Shown here: in pieces, positions 26,078 to 33,193 of the stretch | Position numbering within the stretch: the first letter of the stretch is position 1 | Layout of the letters: every line of letters starts with the position of its first letter | Source: Hyphomicrobiales bacterium | GTDB taxonomy: Bacteria > Pseudomonadota > Alphaproteobacteria > Rhizobiales > Rhizobiaceae | Direction: 5' to 3' | Length of the DNA stretch: 64,000 bases | NCBI GenBank assembly: GCA_900489925.1 | Contig: UEHQ01000029.1 | Span: 44,341 to 108,340 of the forward strand | The notes under the pieces: model-generated | The model's database searches: none | Told to the model about the DNA's origin: nothing | What the model saw: only the letters and a program-made list of their open reading frames with translations | Program-made: the position numbers and the translations under genes

Positions 26078-26106
26078 GCTGATCTTTTTCGACATCAGCT
26101 TTTTTC
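26078..26106 (+). terminator. Intrinsic terminator without an upstream ORF
   Basis: GCTGAT (26078-26083) and ATCAGC (26094-26099) pair and are followed by a run of T residues to 26105 on the plus strand. No plus-strand ORF precedes it within several hundred bases, so it may end a non-coding transcript. Confidence 0.55.
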
Positions 26107-26207
26107 TCAAAAACCACCCGCTTACCGCCAATTTTCGATCACCGAGAAGAAAGCATCCGCCGACAGGCGGATTCCGCTTCGATAGAAAGCATGAATGAGC
26201 GGTATGG

Positions 26208-26305
26208 GTCAAAGCTAAGGCGGTCATTCAGGCTTTCTCGAAACAAAGTGACGGCCATCGGCCGTCTCCTTATCGGCGATAAGCCGAAATGACTTTAGCT
26301 TTGAC
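26208..26305. repeat. Branched palindromic element of about 98 bp (RIME-like)
   Basis: GTCAAAGCTAA (26208-26218) pairs exactly with TTAGCTTTGAC (26295-26305), and GTCATT (26223-26228) with AATGAC (26288-26293). Inside lie two hairpins, GACGGCC-atc-GGCCGTC and CTTATCG-g-CGATAAG. Size and the two inner palindromes recall the rhizobial intergenic mosaic elements (RIME), but identity was not tested. It lies just after the XRE gene and could also stabilise or end that transcript. Confidence 0.6.
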
Positions 26306-26325
26306 AGTCCGACGTGAGTAGCGGG

Positions 26326-26616
26326 TCAACGTTCGCGACTGTCGCTCTGGTCCGACTCATGTGGCGTGACTTTACCTAGGGGATCGATAAACCGGACCCC
26401 CGCACCCCGGTTTTCGGTCGCTTCGATGAACTCGACGCCTCTCTTTTCCAATGCTGCGATCACCTTATTCACAGTATCGACGGTGACGTTCTCACCATCT
26501 TCAATGCGCATCAGAGTCTGCCGCGAAATCTTCGCAGCCGCCGCCAATTGGCTCTGTTTCCAGCCAACCAACAGCCGAGCAGCACGGAAAATTTCCTTGG
26601 AATATGCAAACGCCAT
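26326..26616 (-). CDS. XRE-family helix-turn-helix regulator
   Basis: This 96-residue protein has a lambda-repressor-type domain at residues 8-60 (IFRAARLLVGWKQSQLAAAAKISRQTLMRIEDGENV, then VNKVIAALEKRGVEFI) and the rhizobial-type end GAGVRFIDPLGK. It is divergent from the small protein/AAA-protease operon 141 bases away and is probably its local regulator. The intergenic sequence contains TTGACA-like boxes and ATATGAGAC/TATTTGATATTC repeats that could be its operator. Confidence 0.82.
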   Translation of the reverse strand: MAFAYSKEIFRAARLLVGWKQSQLAAAAKISRQTLMRIEDGENVTVDTVNKVIAALEKRGVEFIEATENRGAGVRFIDPLGKVTPHESDQSDSRER

Positions 26617-26757
26617 AAGGCGAAAAATCCGCCTTCGCGAAAAATGTCAACATATGAGACACGGAGTACATCAAAGTTGACATAATGTCATATTTGATAT
26701 TCATAGAGTGACAGTTGCAACGTCGTGTGCGCCCACCGACGAATCAAGGGGATTATC

Positions 26758-27081
26758 ATGCAGCGTTCAGAAGCTGATTTGTGGTTTTCGTCACCAAAGG
26801 AGCTGATCGAGACCTATCGACGATTAGCAGACGACCTTGAACTATACGCTTCGCTCGGTTCTGGGTCGATAAAGTCAACAACATCGATCTCAGGCTGGGT
26901 ATTCGCGAAACGCACAGTGCCGGTCCTTTTGGGAACGATGGCCGGGCATCCCAGCATTAAGACAGGCAACGCAGGTCTGACTACGGAAGTCGTCTACGTG
27001 GACGAAGAGCAGCACCTCGCTAGAACGGTGAACAGGTGGTATCGGCTCGGTCGTCCACTTGTGGGGGGCGACTCTCAGTGA
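26758..27081 (+). CDS. Small conserved-looking protein coupled to an AAA protease (DUF6634-like)
   Basis: The 107-residue product, starting MQRSEADLWFSSPKELIETYRRLADDLELYASLG, has no catalytic motif I recognise. The first 40 residues are helical and acidic and resemble the rhizobial family DUF6634, but I am not sure of that link. AAGGGG precedes the ATG at 26758; a longer frame from 26725 lacks such a site. Its stop overlaps the GTG start of the AAA/M41 gene, so the two are made together. It may be an adaptor or antitoxin-like partner. Confidence 0.6.
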   Translation: MQRSEADLWFSSPKELIETYRRLADDLELYASLGSGSIKSTTSISGWVFAKRTVPVLLGTMAGHPSIKTGNAGLTTEVVYVDEEQHLARTVNRWYRLGRPLVGGDSQ

Positions 27082-29081
27082 AATCCGGACCGGACCAAGA
27101 TTTGCTCGACGAAGCGATCCAGCATTTATTGGACGCCACCTCAAACCTAAGGTCTGTCTTTTCGCCGGGCCAAGGAAAATTTGGCCGGGGGTCTGCTCCC
27201 ACGGCGCTGTCGGCTAGTCCAAGGAAGTTTTTAGCCTTCTGCGCCTTCGTGAAGCTCATGCGGCACCAAAGGAGCTTTTTCACCGAACCGACTTCCGTGC
27301 TGGTGATCACTGTACCGCGCGCTTGGCCAATCGACGACTTCGAGTATGTTGCTGACCTCTGCCTTAAGCCGCGTGACGGTGGCCTTTCGAGATTGAAGAC
27401 GCTCCTTCACCCGCCCCGGACGAAAAGAGGTGCCTGGGACTTAAATCCGAGTTCCTACCTTGATGCCCAGAAACTCATCGTCTTCCTCCCACGAGGCGCA
27501 GAGTTGCACCCAGCATTCGCTATCAGCGCGGATGCTGTGATCGATCTTGAAACCCTCGATGATAGACATGTAGACAGCCTGGCTCGTCAAATGGCAGCCG
27601 GTCCACTTTCGGCAGAGGAAAAAGACCTGCTCCGGCAACAGGACCCCATCTACATCGATTCCATTTTTCGCAGAGGTCGGTCAGCAGCATCTGCATTGAA
27701 CAGGCTACTTAATCATTCAATGCCAAAGGGGAGTAGCCGGAAATTGGTCCCTCTCTCTTCATATGGCGAAGCCGGGAGGTGGGGGCTGAAGCTCAAAGCC
27801 GATCTCCAACGGTGGTGCGCTGGTCGGCTCGATTGGGGTGACGTGGATAAGGGAGTTCTTCTTTACGGCGCACCGGGAACCGGTAAAACGAGCTTCGCTG
27901 AATCACTCGCTTCGGAATGCGGCGCGCATCTGGTGCCAACCTCGCTTTCCAAGTGGCAGAGCCACGGACACTTAGGCGACTTGCTTAAAGCGATGAGGAT
28001 TGATTTCGCCGAGGCGCGTGAAAACGCTCCGTCGATCTTGCTGATAGATGAAATCGATAGCATCGGTGATCGACGCGCCTTTTCGGGCGATAACAAACAC
28101 TATTGCATCGAAGTCGTTAACGCGCTCCTCGAAGCCTTGGACGGCTCGGGCACCCGCGAGGGAGTGATCGTGGTGGCCTCGACAAATTTTCCGGAAGCTC
28201 TAGACCCTGCGCTTCTTCGTTCAGGGCGTTTGGAAACACATGTCGAGATGAAGCGGCCCAATTTAAAAGAGCGGGCTCAGGTTCTACATTTTTACTTGCC
28301 CGGCCTCGGCTCCACAAAGGAGTTCTACGAGGTCGCCCGTCACCTGCAAGGAAAAACCGGTGCTGACCTTGAGCATCTAGCTCGAAAGGCGAAACAGCGG
28401 GCGCGTTCTGCAAACCGCGAACTCAGGATCGAAGACGTTTGGGATGCCGTACCACGGCAGTCCGGGCTCACTGACGAAGAGAGATGGAGAATTTGCGTTC
28501 ACGAAGCTGCCCATGCGGTTGTGACGGAGCTTTCTGGCCTTGGACGCGTGACCTGCATCGAGGTCTTTGATGATACCCACGATCACATTGAAGTCCACGA
28601 TGCTTTAGGTCGCACCTCCTCAGATTGCCCAATCCCCGCTATTAAGACCGAGGAATGGTACCGTTGGGACATTGCAATTAATTTGGCGGGTATGGCTGGC
28701 GAAGAGCTATTGTTAGGCAGCCGCTCGACCACAGCCGGTGGCTCGCGCGGAAGCGACGTGCCCAGGGCGACCGAAACAGCTGCTGAGATGGTTGCCAAGT
28801 TTGGGCTCGGAAATCGGCTCGCTGTTTTTCCTGACGACATTGACCGGCCGGTTTACCAAGTCGTTGAGGATGTGCCCCAGCTTCGAGCCGAGATCGACGG
28901 GATTCTGGATACGGAATATGCGCGGGCAAAAACGCTGTTGGAAGCCGAGCGCGACACCGTCATCGCCCTCGCCCGTGCGCTGAAGGAAGCGAGACGACTG
29001 GAAGGCAAACGCCTAGTGGCGCTGTTCGGTGACCTCAAAATTCCCGGCCGTTCAACGAAACTGTTAGAGTTCAACGGCTGA
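27078..29081 (+). CDS. Soluble FtsH-like AAA+ ATPase with M41 zinc peptidase domain
   Basis: The 667-residue protein joins an N-terminal domain of about 230 residues of unknown type, an AAA+ module (Walker A GAPGTGKTSF near residue 263, Walker B ILLIDEIDSIGD near 320, ASTNFPEALDPALLRSGRL with sensor 1 and the arginine finger) and a peptidase part with the zinc motif HEAAH near 475. ATETAAEMVAKFGLGNRLAVF resembles the FtsH third-ligand region. Unlike FtsH it has no membrane helices, so it should act in the cytosol. It starts at GTG overlapping the previous stop (GTGA). The target is unknown; island context suggests stress or phage defence. Confidence 0.8.
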   Translation: MKSGPDQDLLDEAIQHLLDATSNLRSVFSPGQGKFGRGSAPTALSASPRKFLAFCAFVKLMRHQRSFFTEPTSVLVITVPRAWPIDDFEYVADLCLKPRDGGLSRLKTLLHPPRTKRGAWDLNPSSYLDAQKLIVFLPRGAELHPAFAISADAVIDLETLDDRHVDSLARQMAAGPLSAEEKDLLRQQDPIYIDSIFRRGRSAASALNRLLNHSMPKGSSRKLVPLSSYGEAGRWGLKLKADLQRWCAGRLDWGDVDKGVLLYGAPGTGKTSFAESLASECGAHLVPTSLSKWQSHGHLGDLLKAMRIDFAEARENAPSILLIDEIDSIGDRRAFSGDNKHYCIEVVNALLEALDGSGTREGVIVVASTNFPEALDPALLRSGRLETHVEMKRPNLKERAQVLHFYLPGLGSTKEFYEVARHLQGKTGADLEHLARKAKQRARSANRELRIEDVWDAVPRQSGLTDEERWRICVHEAAHAVVTELSGLGRVTCIEVFDDTHDHIEVHDALGRTSSDCPIPAIKTEEWYRWDIAINLAGMAGEELLLGSRSTTAGGSRGSDVPRATETAAEMVAKFGLGNRLAVFPDDIDRPVYQVVEDVPQLRAEIDGILDTEYARAKTLLEAERDTVIALARALKEARRLEGKRLVALFGDLKIPGRSTKLLEFNG

Positions 29082-29168
29082 CGGGCCGAGCAATCACGGA
29101 ACGTCGATTTAGATGACGTCTTCCACGGGTTCCGCTCCTTATCCACTTTCCAATTTAAGGCAAAGCCT

Positions 29169-29981
29169 ATGAAAGCTTGGATCGTCAGCGATATCCATCG
29201 TTCGAGTTTGCGTGACCTCAAAGGCGACCAGCTCGCAATTCCAAAAGCGGATGTCTGCGTCTGCGTCGGGGACATCGCGAATACAATTGACGACAGCATC
29301 TCATTCTTGCTGCGTGTTATCGAGCCTCAAATGAGAGTGATCTTAGTCTTAGGCAACCACGACTACTACGGCAGTGGGATCGATTTTGCTCTCGAACGAG
29401 CACGTGGTCTTGTCAAGGGAAAGCAGGTTTACCTTCTTGAAAACGAAAGTCTCATTCTTGAAGATTGCCGCTTTATCGGCGCGACCTTATGGACCGACTT
29501 TTGCGTGTCGGTCGGCGGCGACGATCACGTTCCGCCTGAAGAACGACGAGCAATAGCTTTCGGCCTCGTGCCATCGAAAATGATGGATTTTTTCAGCATC
29601 TTTCGCTCGGACGAGCGCAGACCGGACGAAAACGGCATGGTGACGATGAAAGAACTCCTTGGTCGTCACCGCGCCAGCCGCGCTTTCATAGACCAGGAAT
29701 TGGCAAGGCCGTTTGATGGACGATCAATCGTCCTGACGCACCACGCGCCGCTAATGCAAAGTTTCGATCCAAATTTCTTCGGTGACATTACCAATGCGGC
29801 GTTCGCCAGCGACTTGAGTGACCTGATCGTGCGGCGGCGGCCGTCGCTCTGGATTCACGGCCATATTCATAAGTTCAGGGACTATATGTTCGACAAAACG
29901 AGGATCATCTGCAATCCGCTCGGCAATCACCACGAACGCAACTATTCCGGATTTCGCGCGAATTTTGTCATCGAACTATGA
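29169..29981 (+). CDS. Calcineurin-like metallophosphoesterase
   Basis: The 270-residue protein shows the full metallophosphoesterase set: SDIH at residues 7-10, VGDIAN near 34, GNHDYY near 61, THHAP near 197 and HGHIH near 234. The family cleaves phosphomono- or diesters, nucleotides or nucleic acids with two metal ions. It lies 87 bases behind the AAA/M41 gene on the same strand and may belong to that unit. The substrate is open; similar single-domain enzymes are common in phage-defence islands. Confidence 0.85.
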   Translation: MKAWIVSDIHRSSLRDLKGDQLAIPKADVCVCVGDIANTIDDSISFLLRVIEPQMRVILVLGNHDYYGSGIDFALERARGLVKGKQVYLLENESLILEDCRFIGATLWTDFCVSVGGDDHVPPEERRAIAFGLVPSKMMDFFSIFRSDERRPDENGMVTMKELLGRHRASRAFIDQELARPFDGRSIVLTHHAPLMQSFDPNFFGDITNAAFASDLSDLIVRRRPSLWIHGHIHKFRDYMFDKTRIICNPLGNHHERNYSGFRANFVIEL

Positions 29982-30393
29982 TCCGTTTGTCGAAGGGGCG
30001 CATCGAGAGCTAGGTGAGATGTTCCGGAGTTGGAAGAAACGACACTCCAAGCGTCGCCGTCACGGCCCGGCGGTTTTCCTGGCCAGTTCGACCGTCTCTC
30101 TACGACAGCGCGGGCGATCACGAGATGATCCGCCAACAGGTAGCGATCCGGAGGTTCGAACTGCCCGTCGCTGCATGCCACGGCCAAGTAACCATGACTT
30201 TGAAAACCTGCACGATATGGTTGAAACTGGTGGCAAATGCCGGTAAATACTTCCCGTCCGGGCGGAGTGGTGAAAACCACTGATTCACTCTGTGGGTCAC
30301 TGTTACCAAGACTGGCATGCCTGAGCTTAAAGCTGCACTTTTACAAGTGCGTAATCCTTATGAAATCTTTGCGTCCGGACACCCTACATAAAT
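29982..30393. other. Gene-free stretch with hairpins before the SLATT-RT pair
   Basis: No ORF in these 412 bases is convincing; the frames at 30014-30283 and 29942-30280 lack family features. Clear hairpins are AGTGGT-GAAA-ACCACT at 30266-30281, with a GNRA tetraloop, and GCACTT-TTAC-AAGTGC at 30335-30350, plus GGAGT/ACTCC around 30026-30048. Because many defence reverse transcriptases use a non-coding RNA encoded next to them, this stretch is the first place to look for one. Confidence 0.4.
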
Positions 30394-30984
30394 TTGACGG
30401 AAACGAAATTGAGCAACGTAGACGACCGCATCTGGATTACATCACGCGTGCGAATGATTGCAGAGCGAAAAGCCATCCGCAATCAGAATTTTAGCTACAT
30501 TTCAGTCACTTATTACTCTCTCTTCACAGTAATACTGTCCGTATTCTCGAAATTTTATGTCCAGTCATATCCAATGCTTGAGGAGATCAATCTCTCGGCA
30601 TCAGTTGTGGTCTTGGTCGCGTCACTTGTTGCTGGCGGTTTCCGCTTCGAAACCCGCGCGAACATATATCGCGAGTGCTATCTCAAACTTCAACGCCTGC
30701 AAAGCAAGGCACTGAGCGACGAAGACAGACTAATAGAATACCTTGACATTCTAGACATATATCCGAACCATTCCGAAAAAGATTACTATGATCTGATAGT
30801 AAACCACACCTATTGGGAAGGTAAAAAACTAAAGATGGGCGACGACGCCCTGGTTCCAACTTCCTTCATGTGGATATCCTACATCTTCCGCCATATCTTC
30901 TACTATGCTTGCGTTCTGTTCCTGTTCGTAGCTCCCTTGATCTTTCTCGCATGGCCATTGATTCCCGGGTGGGCTTGCAAGTGA
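30394..30984 (+). CDS. SLATT-domain two-helix membrane protein (predicted pore-forming effector)
   Basis: The protein of about 196 residues begins with the SLATT-like segment RIWITSRVRMIAERKAIRNQN. Two close membrane helices follow (ISVTYYSLFTVILSVFSKFY and ASVVVLVASLVAGGFRF, about residues 37-85), then a charged domain with YRECYLKLQRLQSKALSDEDRLIEYLDIL. A last hydrophobic pair lies near the C-terminus. Known SLATT proteins are predicted pore-forming effectors of nucleotide-signal or reverse-transcriptase defence systems, and one SLATT class is tied to RTs. Start is TTG at 30394 or, with slightly better GGAA spacing, TTG at 30409. Its stop overlaps the RT start. Confidence 0.75.
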   Translation: MTETKLSNVDDRIWITSRVRMIAERKAIRNQNFSYISVTYYSLFTVILSVFSKFYVQSYPMLEEINLSASVVVLVASLVAGGFRFETRANIYRECYLKLQRLQSKALSDEDRLIEYLDILDIYPNHSEKDYYDLIVNHTYWEGKKLKMGDDALVPTSFMWISYIFRHIFYYACVLFLFVAPLIFLAWPLIPGWACK

Positions 30985-32303
30985 CCGCACTCGAAACCTT
31001 CAACACCGAGTTCTCTCCCCAACGCCTGACCGAAGTCTTCAACGAACGGATTCTGAATTCCCGCACCGTTGGGAAAGATGGCGTCCATCCGTCACTGGTC
31101 GCAGCTAATCTCGATTTTTGGGCAAGTCGAATCTCGGACCGAGCACGGGCCGGAACGTACAATTTCACGACCTTCAAACAAAAGCTGGTCCTGAAAGGCC
31201 ACGACAAGCCGCCAAGACAAATCTCTGTCGCCACGGTAAGAGACCGACTAGCACTACGTGCTTTAACGAACGTTTTAATGACGGTTTTTCCCGACGCTAG
31301 GATATCGCCTGCTCACCACATCGTCGAGGAAGTGGCCACCCTGATTGAGCCTCACGGGAACGATTTTTCGTTCATTCAAATTGACATCAAGAATTTCTAT
31401 CCGTCAGTTCGACATGACGAGCTTCTTCGCCGGTTACGTACCCGAATACGACACAAACCACTTCTCGACTTGATCATGCAGGCAGTTGGCACCCCGACCT
31501 CAGCGAGCAAAGAGACCCAGCGAAACACCTTGGGCATCCCTCAAGGATTGAGTATTTCCAACGTCCTATCGTCGATCTACATGATGAAGTTTGACGAATT
31601 CGCTAAGTCTCGGTTTGCATACTACCGATACGTTGACGACATTTTAATCGTGTGTCCCACAGCAGACGCAAAGCGCAACTTCCGCCTCATCAAGGGTCGA
31701 TTGGCGTTGATCGGGTTGGAATGTCACCGTCTGGAGGACAACACGAAGACCAAAATTGTACCGCTTACAACCGGTGTAGATTACCTCGGCTTCCACCTTG
31801 CTCCCCAGATCACGTCAGTTCGAAAGAGTTCTTACCGGAGAATTATCGATAAGGTCATGACGGTGATGACCGGCGTGAAATACAATGCCGACCACGCAAA
31901 GATTCTATTACGTCTAAACCTCAAAATCACCGGATGCATATTTGATGGGAAACGAATGGGCTGGATGTTCTTTTTTTCGATGACCGAGGATGTGAAGCAA
32001 CTCCAAAGGCTCGATAGCTTCATCGCGAAGACGTGGCGTCGACTTGGTATGGAGCAATACGGCAGACCAAAGCGATTCGTAAAAGCGTATCACGAGATCA
32101 ATTATAACCTCGCCGCGTCTCGCTATATTCCGAGGTTCGATGAGTATTCTACCGATCAAAAGATCGACTTGATTGCTACTATGACGGTGACCGACCGGTC
32201 CGAGGTGGCAAACTGGCCTATCGAGCGGATCAATCGAAAGTTTTTCCAGCTCATCAGGAAGGAGGTTGCGGAACTTGAGAAGGATATCACGCCGCTGAGC
32301 TAG
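30981..32303 (+). CDS. Reverse transcriptase, defence-associated type, coupled to SLATT gene
   Basis: The 440-residue protein has the RT fingers and palm: VGKDGVHPSLVAAN, ISVATVRDRLALRAL, motif A IQIDIKNFYPSV, motif B LGIPQGLSISNVLSS, catalytic motif C YYRYVDDILIVCP and motif E VDYLGFHLA. There is no maturase, endonuclease, nitrilase or PrimPol domain, so it is not an intact group II intron, and no msr/msd of classical retron type was recognised. The GTG at 30981 overlaps the SLATT stop (GTGA) with GGGTGGG upstream; ATG at 30951 is an alternative. The pair fits a DRT-like or SLATT-RT anti-phage system. Confidence 0.85.
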   Translation: MTALETFNTEFSPQRLTEVFNERILNSRTVGKDGVHPSLVAANLDFWASRISDRARAGTYNFTTFKQKLVLKGHDKPPRQISVATVRDRLALRALTNVLMTVFPDARISPAHHIVEEVATLIEPHGNDFSFIQIDIKNFYPSVRHDELLRRLRTRIRHKPLLDLIMQAVGTPTSASKETQRNTLGIPQGLSISNVLSSIYMMKFDEFAKSRFAYYRYVDDILIVCPTADAKRNFRLIKGRLALIGLECHRLEDNTKTKIVPLTTGVDYLGFHLAPQITSVRKSSYRRIIDKVMTVMTGVKYNADHAKILLRLNLKITGCIFDGKRMGWMFFFSMTEDVKQLQRLDSFIAKTWRRLGMEQYGRPKRFVKAYHEINYNLAASRYIPRFDEYSTDQKIDLIATMTVTDRSEVANWPIERINRKFFQLIRKEVAELEKDITPLS

Positions 32304-32344
32304 GTTCAGCAACAGCTGCGTCGGCTGACGTATCTTGCCCAAGT

Positions 32345-32683
32345 CTATTTTAGCAAATCCTTCAGGTCCAAATCCAATTTCGCTGAGAACTGCCCGATAA
32401 CCTTCGATATCAAGCTCTCGCGAGGACGGAATTTGACATTCTGTCGAACTGTCTTTCCCTCAGGCGTCATCTCCCAGGATAGTTCGCCCTCGGCGATATA
32501 CCCGGCGCTTTTGAAGCTTTCGAGCATCTCAGGGATGTCTCCCAGGAGCGAGGATCAAGTGCACGAGCTTTAAAAGGTCCGTCGCGATCTTGTCCGCTTG
32601 TTTTACGGAATTTGGAAGGCCAATCTTCGCGGTCTTAACAGCGGTCACGGATCGATAGCCAACCTATTCCCCTTATCGGCCAT
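32345..32683 (-). pseudogene. Frameshifted small gene of unknown function
   Basis: Three short minus-strand frames line up as one protein of about 113 residues: MADKGNRLAI from ATG 32683, then VTAVKTAKIGLPNSVKQADKIATDLLKL in a second frame, then DIPEMLESFKSAGYIAEGEL to LDLDLKDLLK in a third. The breaks are near 32650 and 32535. The pieces have protein-like composition and continuous helices, and the last one alone makes a 60-residue ORF. I do not recognise the family. It is convergent with the RT gene. Real decay or sequencing error cannot be told apart. Confidence 0.45.
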
Positions 32684-32773
32684 TAGTTGTCTTAAACTCA
32701 GAGTTGGCTGCTCAGGTCCACGAATGCAATGGCGATAGGTGGAGTTTCCCCAACGATTAGTGGGTGTCCCATG

Positions 32774-33088
32774 CTAGTCTGCAGGATGTTTCAAAAGGCA
32801 ATGTTTGATAGCGAAGTCGACGGGAACGCCATCCTTCCGAACAGCCCAAAAACATCTTCCGGGATAAGGGTCAGGTGCACGATCAACAATGAAGTATGAA
32901 ATCCCTGGGCCGATTTTCTCCACAGCCTCGCTGTGGCGAGAAAGTAAATGGCCCAGGTCTTCGGCGTCCTCAGCTGAGACAGCTGCACCAATCTGATACC
33001 GACTAAGCATCTGGCTAAAGAAGGCGGTAGCGTCGCCAACCTTTCCGAAAACTCGATTTCCAATTCTGACTGATCGTGCCTTCGCCAT
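32774..33088 (-). CDS. DUF3223 (DCL-type) protein
   Basis: The 104-residue product matches the DUF3223 pattern: ATAFFSQMLSRYQIGAAVSAEDAEDLGHLLSRHSEAVEKIGPGISYFIVD, then RCFWAVRKDGVPVDFAIKHCL. The domain also occurs in plant DCL proteins involved in rRNA processing, and in bacteria it is found alone or next to nucleases in mobile regions. Its molecular role in bacteria is unknown. It is divergent from the nuclease-helicase pair with 105 bases between. Confidence 0.75.
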   Translation of the reverse strand: MAKARSVRIGNRVFGKVGDATAFFSQMLSRYQIGAAVSAEDAEDLGHLLSRHSEAVEKIGPGISYFIVDRAPDPYPGRCFWAVRKDGVPVDFAIKHCLLKHPAD

Positions 33089-33193
33089 CTGCTGCGCCTA
33101 TTTGCTGGTCGAAAACGTGGTATTCCGCAAAAACTACTTATGATAGAATGATTCCTAGGCAGTTGTCTTTGATTTATACAGTTACGAGCCTTT

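Larger units (their letters stand above)
25561..26325. other. Structured gene-free junction between thyA and the accessory island
   Basis: No coding region is supported in these 765 bases. The first 150 bases must hold the thyA promoter. The rest is unusually rich in inverted repeats: an 11-bp perfect pair at 25851-25901, a GCCCGA/TCGGGC hairpin near 25950-25971, an 11-of-12 pair GGTCAGCCCCAA / TTGGGGCTGATC spanning about 25990-26084, a plus-strand terminator at 26078-26106, ATCCGCC-GACA-GGCGGAT at 26155-26172 and a branched palindrome at 26208-26305. No integrase, tRNA or tmRNA signature was found. A non-coding RNA gene, a mosaic repeat cluster or an insertion scar are all possible. Confidence 0.5.

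Noticed and set aside
25755..26106. Two-piece tmRNA (ssrA) gene
   Set aside because: GGGGGCGTTATACGAC recalls a tmRNA start, but no tag-peptide frame, no T-loop TTCGA and no CCA-type acceptor end are present.
26208..26305. Retron msr-msd for the reverse transcriptase
   Set aside because: The branched palindrome is 4.7 kb from the RT gene, with four unrelated genes between. Retron RNAs lie directly next to their RT.
30145..30165. tRNA T-arm (GGAGGTTCGAACTGCCC)
   Set aside because: The flanking bases do not pair, and no anticodon or D-arm can be drawn upstream.
30981..32303. Group II intron reverse transcriptase
   Set aside because: Domain X and the HNH/En domain are absent, no intron RNA domain V or VI hairpin was seen after the gene, and it is translationally coupled to a membrane protein.
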